Origin: Pedomonas sp051304405
Lineage (GTDB): Bacteria > Pseudomonadota > Alphaproteobacteria > Sphingomonadales > Sphingomonadaceae
Direction of reading: 5' to 3'
Assembly: GCF_051304405.1 (NCBI RefSeq)
Contig: NZ_JBPPGG010000002.1
Location: 620,001 to 684,000, forward strand
Length of the DNA: 64,000 nucleotides
The position numbers and the translations under genes are program-made. The notes below the pieces were generated by a model. The model searched no databases. It saw only the letters and a program-made list of their open reading frames with translations, and was not told where the DNA came from. Positions 34,652-42,687 of the stretch are shown here, piece after piece (the stretch's first letter is position 1; each line of letters starts with the position of its first letter).

Positions 34652-34676
34652 GCGGGAGGGCCCCGGGCCCTCCTGC
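34652..34676. repeat. dispersed hairpin, single copy
   Basis: GCGGGAGGGCCC/GGGCCCTCCTGC stem with one G-T pair, 40 bases after the HIT gene. Same GGAGGG/CCCTCC core as the paired elements. It could also act as a weak terminator. Confidence 0.65.
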
Positions 34677-34887
34677 CCCGCCTCTGCCCGTGTCAGCCGC
34701 CCGTCCCTGAGCCCGATCCCAGACCAGGCAGCAACGCCATCGCCGCGCCATCACACCATTTAAGATATTGAAATTACTATATTTCCATAGGCAACCACCC
34801 GGGACCTCCTGCTATAAGGCTCCTTGATGGTCCGCGTCGCCGCATCCCGCGACGGCGTAATCACGGCCGTCAAAGGAGGTGGTCACT

Positions 34888-34992
34888 ATAGGTATCGAGA
34901 CGATCGCCACACTGATCATCGGCGCTGCAACGCTGATGATTGCCTTCGCGATGCTTGTTCTCAGGATCGTGGAGGTTTGCCGCTCGAAGTAG
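34888..34992 (+). CDS. candidate micro-ORF, toxin-like hydrophobic peptide
   Basis: A 34-codon frame with an ideal AAAGGAGG 8 bases upstream but ATA where the start codon should be. Read from that ATA the peptide begins MGIETIATLIIGA, continues as one membrane helix with TLMIAFAMLVLRI and ends RSK. This is the size, hydrophobicity and layout of holin-like and TxpA/BsrG-type type I toxins of Firmicutes, whose mRNAs also carry an unusually strong ribosome site. It may be inactive (start codon lost) or use a rare AUA start. A bidirectional terminator and a decayed copy follow. Existence as a gene is inferred, not shown. Confidence 0.4.
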   Translation: MGIETIATLIIGAATLMIAFAMLVLRIVEVCRSK

Positions 34993-35046
34993 CGGCGTCA
35001 GGGTTCGGGGCCGGCACCCCGGACCCACCTATAAAAGGCCTCGCAA

Positions 35047-35085
35047 TAAAAAAGGCCCGGGCTCCGGCAAGCCCAAGCCTTTTTG
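35047..35085. terminator. bidirectional terminator downstream of the micro-ORF
   Basis: AAAAAGGC/GCCTTTTT outer stem with an inner GGGCT/AGCCC and loop CCGGCA. A and T runs on both sides make it work in both directions, the arrangement of type I toxin/antitoxin loci with convergent RNAs. Confidence 0.75.
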
Positions 35086-35127
35086 GAAGTGGTTCATATC
35101 GAAACGATTACCACAGCCCTGAAAGTA
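35086..35127 (+). pseudogene. decayed copy of the micro-ORF
   Basis: GGAAGTGGTTCATATCGAAACGATTACCACA matches the first copy's GGAGGTGGTCAC-TATCGAGACGATCGCCACA (both shown here in parts) with a 6-base gap. In frame it gives HIETITTAL against GIETIATLI. The hydrophobic remainder is missing. The rest of the gap to 35211 holds nothing I recognise. Confidence 0.35.
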
Positions 35128-35211
35128 CCACAGCGCCTCACCAGAGCAAAGACCCTCGGGGTCGAAGAGAGTCCGGGCCCGCAAGGAGAACGCCGGAACC
35201 GCCGCTGCCCG

Positions 35212-35976
35212 TCAGGCGATGCGGCGCTCCTCCGCCTCGCCGCCCGCCCACAGCGCCGTCAGCGCCTGGGCGCGCGCCACGTCGGCGGGGAAGTCCACCT
35301 CACCCCACGAGTGCCCCTCGATGGAGACGGTGTTCACTTCATGCGTCTCGGCGATGCGGCCGATGACCCGCAGGTACCAGGACTTCACGCCCTCGGCGGT
35401 GTGCATCACCGCGTCCACCGCGTCGGCGAAGCAGGTTGCGCCCCAGCCCTTGAACACCAGGAAGCCGATGGACTCCGCATTCACCTGATCAAGCGGCAGG
35501 GTCTTGCCGATGGCGAGCAGACGGCCCTCGGGCGTCTTCACCACCTTCATGTCGTCCGCGTCGTAGGTCGGCTTCACGTCGATGGTGACGTTGATGCCTT
35601 CCCGCGCACCGGCCAGAACGTCGGCCACCAGCTCGGGCGTGACCAGCGTGTCGCCGTTGAGGATGAGGAAATCCCCCTGCATCATGTACGGGCGGGTGAG
35701 CCACACCGAGCCCAGATTGTCCGCCACCTGGAAGAAGGGATTGAACAGGGTGGTGATCTTCACGCCGGCGTCGTTCCGGCCTGCCAGATGCGCCTCCACC
35801 TTGGCGGCCTGGAACCCGACCACAACCACAATCTCCCGCACGCCGTTGGCCGCCAGTGCGTCGATCTGCCAGTCGAGCAGCGTCCGGCCGGAAAACTCGA
35901 TCAGGCACTTGGGACGCTCCGCCGTGAGGGGAAGCAGACGCGAACCCTGACCCGCACTCAGGATGATTGCACGCAT
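35212..35976 (-). CDS. nucleotidyltransferase, phosphocholine cytidylyltransferase-like
   Basis: A 254-residue sugar/choline nucleotidyltransferase. The N-terminal signature MRAIILSAGQGSRLLPLTAERPKCLIEF contains the GxGxR nucleotide loop and the catalytic Lys (PKCL). LILNGDTLV holds the metal-binding Asp. NLGSVWLTRPYM resembles CTP:phosphocholine cytidylyltransferases (LicC), which activate choline phosphate for surface decoration. Close relatives act on MurNAc phosphate or hexose phosphates, so specificity is open. The gene stands alone, 385 bases from glnB on the other strand. Confidence 0.85.
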   Translation of the reverse strand: MRAIILSAGQGSRLLPLTAERPKCLIEFSGRTLLDWQIDALAANGVREIVVVVGFQAAKVEAHLAGRNDAGVKITTLFNPFFQVADNLGSVWLTRPYMMQGDFLILNGDTLVTPELVADVLAGAREGINVTIDVKPTYDADDMKVVKTPEGRLLAIGKTLPLDQVNAESIGFLVFKGWGATCFADAVDAVMHTAEGVKSWYLRVIGRIAETHEVNTVSIEGHSWGEVDFPADVARAQALTALWAGGEAEERRIA

Positions 35977-36295
35977 CGCAGAAACGCCTTTGCATTAATC
36001 CTAATGATTAGCCGCACCTTCCCTCGCAATTATGGCGCGCTCATGGCGCGGGCATGACCCGCCGGGTCTCGGCCTGCCCCATTATGTCCGGGCTCGGAGC
36101 GACCGGCCGGTGCCCCTGCCTGCGGTGACTCTCCCCTGCCCGCCGCCTTCAGGTTGCCCGTCGGATGCCCACCTCAGGGGCCCACATGCCCAGCGAAGCG
36201 GCACTTGCCTAAATTTTGAGCATATTTGGCAGGCATTGCCGGCCGCTGGCCGGGCAACTGCCGCGAAAAAGCCGCGTCTGGCCCCGTCCGGCATG

Positions 36296-36312
36296 TGGCA
36301 CGGGTTTTGCAT
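36296..36312 (+). promoter_or_regulatory. sigma-54 promoter of glnB-glnA
   Basis: TGGCACGGGTTTTGCAT matches the RpoN consensus TGGCAC-N5-TTGCW exactly, with 10 bases between GG and GC. It predicts a start about 40 bases before the glnB GTG. The other 300 bases of the gap from 35977 hold no gene. Confidence 0.9.
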
Positions 36313-36361
36313 ATCCCTCGCCAGACCTACCATCCGAACCAGCCAGGTGGAGCGATACGGC

Positions 36362-36700
36362 GTGAAAAAGATCGAAGCGATCATCAAACCGTTCAAGCTG
36401 GACGAGGTGAAGGAGGCGCTGCACGAGGTGGGCGTCTCCGGCATCACCGTGCTCGAAGCCAAGGGCTTCGGCCGCCAGAAGGGACATACGGAACTCTACC
36501 GCGGCGCCGAGTATGTGGTGGACTTCCTGCCCAAGGTAAAGCTCGAGGTGGTGGTGGACGACGCCATTGCCCCGCGCGCGGTGGAAGCCATTCAGCAGGC
36601 GGCCCAGACCGGCCGCATCGGCGACGGCAAGATCTTCATTTCGACCATCGACGAGGCAATCCGCATCCGCACCGGCGAGCGCGGCAGCGACGCGATCTGA
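36362..36700 (+). CDS. glnB: nitrogen regulatory protein PII
   Basis: A 112-residue trimeric signal protein that senses 2-oxoglutarate, ATP and ADP. It starts at a GTG (VKKIEAIIKPF) preceded by GGTGGAG; no ATG gives the right length. The T loop carries Tyr51 (RGAEYVVDF) for uridylylation and Tyr46. C-terminal GDGKIFISTIDEAIRIRTGERGSDAI is standard. It tells GlnE and the Ntr system about nitrogen status and is cotranscribed with glnA, 64 bases downstream. Confidence 0.97.
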   Translation: MKKIEAIIKPFKLDEVKEALHEVGVSGITVLEAKGFGRQKGHTELYRGAEYVVDFLPKVKLEVVVDDAIAPRAVEAIQQAAQTGRIGDGKIFISTIDEAIRIRTGERGSDAI

Positions 36701-36764
36701 CGCAACAGCCGGTTCAACTCTCAACCCGCCAAATCACAACCGAAGACTCTAGAGGAATTCGCAA

Positions 36765-38183
36765 ATGGCAACCGAAGATGCCGTGAACAAGGTACTGACC
36801 ATGATCAAGGAGCAGGAGATCGCCTGGGTTGATCTCCGCTTCACCGACCCCCGCGGCAAGTGGCAGCACCTGACCATGAGCGCCACGGTGATCGACGCCG
36901 ACACCCTGACCGAGGGCTTCATGTTCGACGGCTCGTCCATTGCCGGCTGGAAGGCCATCAACGAGTCCGACATGATGCTCGTGCCGGACCTGGATGCGGT
37001 CTACATCGATCCGTTCTCTGCCCAGCCGATGCTGGTGATCTTCTGCGACATCGCCGAGCCCGCCACCGGCGAGCTGTACGGCCGCTGCCCGCGCTCGATC
37101 GCCAAGAAGGCGGAGGCCTACCTCCAGTCCACCAAGATCGGCGACACCTGCTTCGTCGGCCCGGAAGCCGAGTTCTTCGTGTTCGACGACGTGAAGTTCA
37201 ACGTGGACTACAACGGCGCCGGCTACTCGCTGGACGACGTCGAGCTGCCGATGAACACGGGCCGGAGCTATCCGGAGGGCAACCTCGGCCACCGTCCGCG
37301 CGTCAAGGGCGGCTACTTCCCGGTTGCGCCGGTGGACAGCGGCCATGACCTGCGCTCGGAGATGGTGGCGACCCTCCTCGAGATGGGCCTGCCGATGGAC
37401 AAGCACCACCACGAGGTGGCGCCGTCCCAGCACGAGCTGGGCCTGATGTTCGGCACGCTCACCACCACCGCCGACCGCATGCAGCTCTACAAGTACGTGG
37501 TGCACATGGTCGCCCACTCCTACGGCAAGACGGCCACCTTCATGCCGAAGCCGATCAAGGGCGACAACGGCTCGGGCATGCACGTGCACCAGTCGCTGTG
37601 GAAGGACGGCAAGCCGCTGTTCGCCGGCAACGGCTATGCCGGCCTGTCGGAGACCGCGCTGTACTACATCGGCGGCATCATCAAGCACGCCAAGGCGCTG
37701 AACGCCTTCACCAACCCGACCACCAACTCCTACAAGCGTCTGGTGCCGGGCTATGAGGCGCCGGTGCTGCTGGCCTACTCCAGCCGCAACCGCTCGGCCT
37801 CCTGCCGCATTCCGTACGGCGCGTCGCCGAAGGCCAAGCGCGTGGAGGTCCGCTTCCCGGATCCGACCGCCAACCCGTACCTGGCCTATGCGGCCCTGAT
37901 GATGGCGGGTCTGGACGGCATCGAGAACAAGATCCACCCGGGCGAGGCCATGGACAAGAACCTCTACGAGCTGCCGCCGCGGGAGCTGAAGAAGGTTCCG
38001 ACCGTGTGCGGTTCGCTCCGCGAGGCCCTTCAGGCCCTCGACAAGGGCCGCAAGGTCTTCACCAAGGGCGGCGTGTTCACCGACGACTTCATCGACAGCT
38101 ACATCGCGCTGAAGATGGAAGAGGTGGATCGCTACGAGACCACCCCGCACCCGGTCGAGTTCGACATGTACTACAGCGCCTGA
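36765..38183 (+). CDS. glnA: glutamine synthetase, type I
   Basis: A 472-residue subunit of the dodecameric enzyme that makes glutamine from glutamate, ammonia and ATP. Marks include MFDGSSIAGW, the metal ligands in GPEAEFFVFD, HHEVAPSQHELG, KPIKGDNGSGMHVHQSLWK, and near residue 398 the adenylylation Tyr in KNLYELPPREL. AGAGGAAT precedes the ATG. Transcribed with glnB from the sigma-54 promoter and ending in a strong terminator. Confidence 0.97.
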   Translation: MATEDAVNKVLTMIKEQEIAWVDLRFTDPRGKWQHLTMSATVIDADTLTEGFMFDGSSIAGWKAINESDMMLVPDLDAVYIDPFSAQPMLVIFCDIAEPATGELYGRCPRSIAKKAEAYLQSTKIGDTCFVGPEAEFFVFDDVKFNVDYNGAGYSLDDVELPMNTGRSYPEGNLGHRPRVKGGYFPVAPVDSGHDLRSEMVATLLEMGLPMDKHHHEVAPSQHELGLMFGTLTTTADRMQLYKYVVHMVAHSYGKTATFMPKPIKGDNGSGMHVHQSLWKDGKPLFAGNGYAGLSETALYYIGGIIKHAKALNAFTNPTTNSYKRLVPGYEAPVLLAYSSRNRSASCRIPYGASPKAKRVEVRFPDPTANPYLAYAALMMAGLDGIENKIHPGEAMDKNLYELPPRELKKVPTVCGSLREALQALDKGRKVFTKGGVFTDDFIDSYIALKMEEVDRYETTPHPVEFDMYYSA

Positions 38184-38209
38184 TCCGCGCTTCTCATTCT
38201 CGACGGACG

Positions 38210-38244
38210 AAGCCCGGCCGGTTCTACCGGTCGGGCTTTGTTTT
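38210..38244 (+). terminator. intrinsic terminator after glnA
   Basis: AAGCCCGGCCGG/CCGGTCGGGCTT stem (one G-T pair) with a 5-base loop, followed by TGTTTTG. It is 27 bases past the stop. Confidence 0.85.
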
Positions 38245-38452
38245 GCCCGCCATGTTGCAACGCACAACGCCCCCTGCCCTGACCGCGCGCCCTGCCCTGG
38301 CATCCCGCCGCGCTCCCGGCGCGGGGATGCGGACCCCGATTCCGGGTGCCGGACCACCCCTGTGACACCCCCCGTACCACCGTGTCCAGGACGCAACAAT
38401 ATTGCGCGACCAACAGAGGCTTTTGGGACACACCCCTCCCGCGCGCGTCATA

Positions 38453-38462
38453 TTGCAGTGCA
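38453..38462. promoter_or_regulatory. TTGCA-N-TGCA motif between glnA and the porin gene
   Basis: TTGCAGTGCA, similar to two copies at 39625 and 39644, resembling TGC-type boxes bound by PhaR-like repressors. It lies in the 359-base gap 38184-38542, which has no gene. Confidence 0.3.
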
Positions 38463-38488
38463 GCAAAAGACGCCTTGCAACCCAAAGC

Positions 38489-38514
38489 AAAACGGCCCGG
38501 GAAACCCGGGCCGT
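38489..38514 (-). terminator. intrinsic terminator of the TorF-type porin gene
   Basis: A perfect 10-bp stem ACGGCCCGGG/CCCGGGCCGT with a 3-base loop; the minus strand continues TTTTGCTTTGGG. Confidence 0.85.
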
Positions 38515-38542
38515 GCTGCATTGGCGATACTGCCTGGTCGGA

Positions 38543-39271
38543 TCAGAAGCTGGCGCCGACCGAGAAGATGATCGCCGCGTCAGACGCGTTGTGGACCTTC
38601 GCGTTCTTGAAGTACGGCGACCGCTTGTTGGTGTCGACGTAGGCCACGCCGAAGGTGAACTTCTGGTAGGAAACCGAAGCGCCCAGGCTCCAGTCCCACT
38701 TGCTGTTCCAGAAGGCGTTGTCCTCGTAGCCGACGGTCGCATTCAGGGTGATCGGGGTGTTCGGCACCGCCACACCCAGGTTGGTGTAGACGTAGACGCC
38801 GTCCTTGTCGCCAAGATTGGCCTGATCCGGCGCGTAGTAGATGCCGACCGCCGCGCTCACCGGGCCCAGTTCCGTGCCGACTTCGCCGTTGATTTCCCAG
38901 TAATCCAGGCCCTTGGCGTCCGCATAGAGGTAGCCGATGGCGCCGAGGGTCCAGTTCACCAGACCGGACGAGCCGGTGATGCCGCCGTACACGTCGATCT
39001 CCGACGCGCCGATGGTGTCCTTGTCGCCGGTCGACCCCCAGGTGCCGGCATAGAGGCTGACCGTCTCGCTCAGCGCAAGGTTCGCGTCGAGGCCGCCCTG
39101 CAGGGCGACGCTCTCTTCGGTCTGCGACACGCCGCGGAACCGGTAGTCCGACACCACGCCGGCGTTGGCGCTCACCGTCAGCGGCCCGCTTTCCTGCGCC
39201 TGAGCCGCCGTTACCCCGCTGGCCAGCGCCGTTGCCGCAAGAATCGCCACCGTTACAGACTTCCTCAACAT
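38543..39271 (-). CDS. TorF family putative porin
   Basis: A 242-residue outer-membrane beta-barrel with a signal peptide (about 1-25, ending AQAQE). The mature protein begins VSANAGVVSDYRFRGVSQTEESVALQGGLD, the family's opening; it ends in Phe (IIFSVGASF) as BAM substrates do. Related proteins occur near glnB-glnA or amtB in alphaproteobacteria, so a nitrogen-linked role is likely but untested. AGGAG and AGGAAG precede the ATG. A palindrome CTGCCACCCC-TTTGGCAG (39302-39320) sits upstream. Confidence 0.9.
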   Translation of the reverse strand: MLRKSVTVAILAATALASGVTAAQAQESGPLTVSANAGVVSDYRFRGVSQTEESVALQGGLDANLALSETVSLYAGTWGSTGDKDTIGASEIDVYGGITGSSGLVNWTLGAIGYLYADAKGLDYWEINGEVGTELGPVSAAVGIYYAPDQANLGDKDGVYVYTNLGVAVPNTPITLNATVGYEDNAFWNSKWDWSLGASVSYQKFTFGVAYVDTNKRSPYFKNAKVHNASDAAIIFSVGASF

Positions 39272-39547
39272 CTTCCTGTCTCCTCTCCTAGAGCTCCCAG
39301 TACTGCCACCCCTTTGGCAGTGCGATCGAAAGAAGCAAACGCAACAGCGGACACCCCCGGCCGACCGTTCAAGGCCCCCTCAGGGCGACCGTTACTGGCC
39401 AGTCACTATACCGTCAAAGATTTGTGTGCGTTGCACAAGAGGAGAAGATGTTGCCAAACTGATACATCAAGGATTTGTTGTAATCGGGTCACACTAAATT
39501 CGCCGACCACCCCCCCGACGGTGGGGTGCGGCCCCCGTCTCGCGGAC

Positions 39548-39614
39548 AAAAAAAGAGGCCGGACTAAGGAGCCCGGCCAGATTAGAGTCTTGGGGGAGAA
39601 TCGCCTCTCGGCTG
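39548..39614 (-). ncRNA. candidate small RNA ended by an intrinsic terminator
   Basis: The minus strand has GGCCGGGC.../GTCCGGCC followed by seven T (39548-39578) with no minus-strand gene upstream to end. A promoter fits at 39621-39649: TTGCAA, 17 bases, AATATT. That predicts an RNA of about 67 nt starting near 39614. The remaining part of the gap (39272-39788) holds no other gene. Confidence 0.45.
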
Positions 39615-39624
39615 AACAGCAATA

Positions 39625-39654
39625 TTGCACTGCATCATTTACATTGCAATGCAA
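39625..39654. promoter_or_regulatory. two TTGCA-N-TGCA operators overlapping the sRNA promoter
   Basis: TTGCACTGCA at 39625-39634 and TTGCAATGCAA at 39644-39654 are 19 bases apart and cover the -10 and -35 of the proposed minus promoter. Palindromic TGC/GCA boxes of this kind bind PhaR, the polyhydroxyalkanoate-linked repressor, in other alphaproteobacteria. Confidence 0.4.
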
Positions 39655-39788
39655 AAATTACACTTTCACCCAAATTCTTCCGCACAGCGACACGGACGGG
39701 ACCGGGGAAGACCGAGCGCGGGAGGGATGAGGCCCGCGGCCTCACCTCGATTTCGGATTTTTAATGCGGTCTTTACCAACCTTCTTCC

Positions 39789-40601
39789 ATGGTGGTTGCT
39801 CGAGCCATTGGTCTAGATGATTTATTTCAAAGTGGCGGACGAGATTGGACTGACGTGACAGCAGCGCGCCCCCATGCAGCCTTGAGGCCGAGGCCGGATT
39901 CCGGCGCTGAGGGCGTTTTGCTTGCGCTCGAGGCCGATCCGCAGGACAGGCTTGCCTGGATCGCCGCCCACGTGCGCACGGTCAACCCGGACACGGGCCT
40001 CTCCACCGACTTTCTCAACCAGTACAACGAGCTGTCCATGCTGCTGGACCTGGCGGCGGACGATCCCGACCTGCTGGAGGAACTGCGGGACTGGGAGCCG
40101 CGCAGCTACGATGCCCATTTTGCCGCCAGCGGCTTCCGGGATTCGGCGCTGGTGGTGGAGGCCTACCACCTGAGCCCTGCCCCCGTCCGCGCCGAGTTCG
40201 ACGCGGCGATCGGCGTGCTCAACAGCGTGGCCGCCAGCGGCATCCGGGCCCTGCTGGGCGACTCCGCGCCGGACACCGGAGCGATCCGGGCGCTGGCGGC
40301 GGAGCTTCAGGCGGCCATTGTCCACGCCAGCGGCCTCATCAACGGCGGCGGAACCCTGGGCTCGCAGGCGCAGGTGGACACCCTGTTCGCCCGCGCCCGG
40401 GCGGACCTCGGCGCGCCGCGGGCGGCGGGCACGGCCGCCCCGGCCGTGGCGGGGGATGCGGGCGCGGCCGCCCTGCCCGGGCACCCCGGCACGCTCCGGG
40501 GCGATGGCCTTCCGCTCGCGCCGGATTCGCCAGCCGATGGCGCGGACGCGGCGGACGGCACGCTCCTCGACCAGGACGCCATTGACGCCCTGTTCGATTA
40601 A
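39789..40601 (+). CDS. hypothetical protein with FliM-like peptides
   Basis: A 270-residue acidic cytoplasmic protein. The core (about 40-185) is helical (LAADDPDLLEELRDWEPRSY, RALAAELQAAIVHASGLI). Three short segments, GLDDLFQ at 8-14, SQAQVDTLFA at 192-201 and DQDAIDALFD at 261-270, resemble the SQxxIDALF peptide at the N-terminus of FliM that binds CheY-P. The last is the exact C-terminus. Residues 205-258 are Ala/Pro/Gly-rich linker. No family recognised; a CheY- or flagellar-motor-related adaptor is inferred. The start has no evident ribosome site; GTG at 39855 is an alternative. Confidence 0.7.
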   Translation: MVVARAIGLDDLFQSGGRDWTDVTAARPHAALRPRPDSGAEGVLLALEADPQDRLAWIAAHVRTVNPDTGLSTDFLNQYNELSMLLDLAADDPDLLEELRDWEPRSYDAHFAASGFRDSALVVEAYHLSPAPVRAEFDAAIGVLNSVAASGIRALLGDSAPDTGAIRALAAELQAAIVHASGLINGGGTLGSQAQVDTLFARARADLGAPRAAGTAAPAVAGDAGAAALPGHPGTLRGDGLPLAPDSPADGADAADGTLLDQDAIDALFD

Positions 40602-40710
40602 TGTTCTTATCCGCGCCCAAACCTTCAACCTTGGACACGGAGCGGTCAATGCACGGTGCACGTCAACAGCACGTTGTCGTCTGTGCCTCGCCTCCCCTAT
40701 AAGCGGTTAC

Positions 40711-42687
40711 ATGACGGATCTGTTCTCGCAGGCGGCAGCGGCAACGGCCTACACCGCCAAGGATATCGAAGTTCTCGAGGGCCTCGAGCCGGTGCGCCGC
40801 CGGCCGGGCATGTACATCGGCGGCACGGATGACCGGGCCTACCACCACCTCGCCGCCGAGATTCTGGACAACGCCATGGACGAGGCGGTGGCCGGCCACG
40901 CCAACCGCATCGAGGTGGAGCTGGCGGCCGATGGCTCGCTCTCCATCTCGGACAACGGGCGCGGCATCCCCATCGACCCGCACCCCAAGTACCCGAAGCA
41001 GTCGGCGCTGGAGGTGATCCTCACCACCCTCCACTCGGGCGGCAAGTTCTCGGACAAAGCCTACGCCACCTCCGGCGGTCTGCACGGCGTCGGCCTCTCG
41101 GTGGTGAACGCCCTGTCCTCGGAGCTGGTCATCGAGGTGGCGCGCGACCGCAAGCTCTACCGCCAGACCTATTCGCGCGGCCATCCCACCTCCCGGCTGG
41201 AGGAAGTGGGCGCGGCGCCCAACCGGCGCGGCACCCGCATCACCTTCCTGCCGGACACGGAGATCTTCGGGCCGGACCTGCGCTTCAAGCCGGTGCGGCT
41301 GTACCGCCTCGCCCGCTCCAAGGCGTACCTCTTCGCCGGCGTCGAGATCCGCTGGAAGTGCGCGCCCGAGCTGCTGAAGGGCGAGGAGATCCCGCCCGAG
41401 GCCGTGTTCCAGTTCCCCGGCGGCCTGGCCGACCACTTGAAGGAGGTGATCGACGACCGGGAGTGCGTCACGTCCGACATCTTCGCCGGGCGCGCCGACT
41501 TCCCCGATGGTCAGGGCTCGGTCGAATGGGCGGTGGCCTGGCCGGTCTACGGCGAAGGCGGCGGCACCTACTTCTGCAACACCATCCCGACGCCCCAGGG
41601 CGGCACCCACGAGGCCGGCCTGCGTCAGGCGCTGAGCCGTGGCCTCAAGGGTTTCGGCGCGCTGGTCGGCCAGCGCAAGGCGGACCAGATCACGCCGGAT
41701 GACGTGATGGGCGGCTCCGAGGTGCTGTTGTCGGTGTTCATCCGCAACCCGCAGTTCCAGAGCCAGACCAAGGACCGCCTCACCTCGCCCGAGGCCACCA
41801 AGCTGGTGGAATCGGCGATCCGCGACCACTTCGACCACTGGCTGACCGAGGACCAGAAGCGCGCCCAGGCGCTGCTGGGCTTCATCCTCGACCGGGTGGA
41901 CGAGCGCCTGCGCCGCAAGGCCGAGAAGGAGGTGAAGCGCAAGACCGCCACCTCCAAGCGCAACCTGCGCCTGCCGGGCAAGCTCACCGACTGCGCCTCC
42001 GATTCCTCGGAAGGCACCGAGCTGTTCATCGTCGAGGGCGACTCGGCGGGCGGCTCCGCCAAACAGGCGCGCGACCGCAAGTTCCAGGCGGTGCTGCCCA
42101 TTCGCGGCAAGATCCTGAACGTGGCCTCGGCCAACACCGCCAAGATCGCCCAGAACCAGGAAGTGCAGGACCTGATCCTCGCGCTCGGCTGCGGCACCCG
42201 GGACCGCTACGACCCCGCCCAGCTGCGCTACGAGAAGATCATCATCATGACGGACGCCGACGTGGACGGCGCCCACATCGCCACCCTGCTGATGACCTTC
42301 TTCTTCCAGGAGATGCCGGGTCTGGTGCGCGACGGCCACCTGTACCTCGCCCAGCCGCCGCTCTACCGCATCGCCCAGGGCGGCACCGTGCGCTACGCGC
42401 GCGATGATGCCCACCGCGAGGAACTGATGAAGACCGTGTTCAAGGGCGGCAAGGGCAAGGTGGAGATCAGCCGGTTCAAGGGTCTGGGCGAAATGCCCCC
42501 CGCCCAGCTGAAGGAAACCACCATGGACCCGAAGAACCGCACGCTCCTGCGCGTCACCCTGCCGGAGGAGTATGAGGAGCGCGCCGAGGTCCGCACCCTC
42601 GTCGACCGGCTGATGGGCAAGAAGCCGGAACACCGCTTCAACTTCATCCAGTCGCACGCCAAGTTCGTGGAGAACGTGGACATATGA
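40711..42687 (+). CDS. parE: DNA topoisomerase IV subunit B
   Basis: A 658-residue type IIA topoisomerase subunit that, with ParC, separates daughter chromosomes. The GHKL ATPase domain shows EILDNAMDEAVAG, DNGRGIP and GGLHGVGLSVVNAL; the TOPRIM domain has EGDSAGGSAKQARDRKFQAVLPIRGKILN and ITDADVDGAHI. Ends GKKPEHRFNFIQSHAKFVENVDI, the ParE type rather than GyrB. Start ATG 40711 matches the family N-terminus; an upstream in-frame region is rejected. It overlaps the next gene by 4 bases. Confidence 0.97.
   Translation: MTDLFSQAAAATAYTAKDIEVLEGLEPVRRRPGMYIGGTDDRAYHHLAAEILDNAMDEAVAGHANRIEVELAADGSLSISDNGRGIPIDPHPKYPKQSALEVILTTLHSGGKFSDKAYATSGGLHGVGLSVVNALSSELVIEVARDRKLYRQTYSRGHPTSRLEEVGAAPNRRGTRITFLPDTEIFGPDLRFKPVRLYRLARSKAYLFAGVEIRWKCAPELLKGEEIPPEAVFQFPGGLADHLKEVIDDRECVTSDIFAGRADFPDGQGSVEWAVAWPVYGEGGGTYFCNTIPTPQGGTHEAGLRQALSRGLKGFGALVGQRKADQITPDDVMGGSEVLLSVFIRNPQFQSQTKDRLTSPEATKLVESAIRDHFDHWLTEDQKRAQALLGFILDRVDERLRRKAEKEVKRKTATSKRNLRLPGKLTDCASDSSEGTELFIVEGDSAGGSAKQARDRKFQAVLPIRGKILNVASANTAKIAQNQEVQDLILALGCGTRDRYDPAQLRYEKIIIMTDADVDGAHIATLLMTFFFQEMPGLVRDGHLYLAQPPLYRIAQGGTVRYARDDAHREELMKTVFKGGKGKVEISRFKGLGEMPPAQLKETTMDPKNRTLLRVTLPEEYEERAEVRTLVDRLMGKKPEHRFNFIQSHAKFVENVDI

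Noticed and set aside
36210..36250. TTTGGCAGGCATTGCC as a second sigma-54 promoter for glnB.
   Set aside because: GG and GC are only 8 bases apart; the site at 36296 has the correct spacing and consensus.
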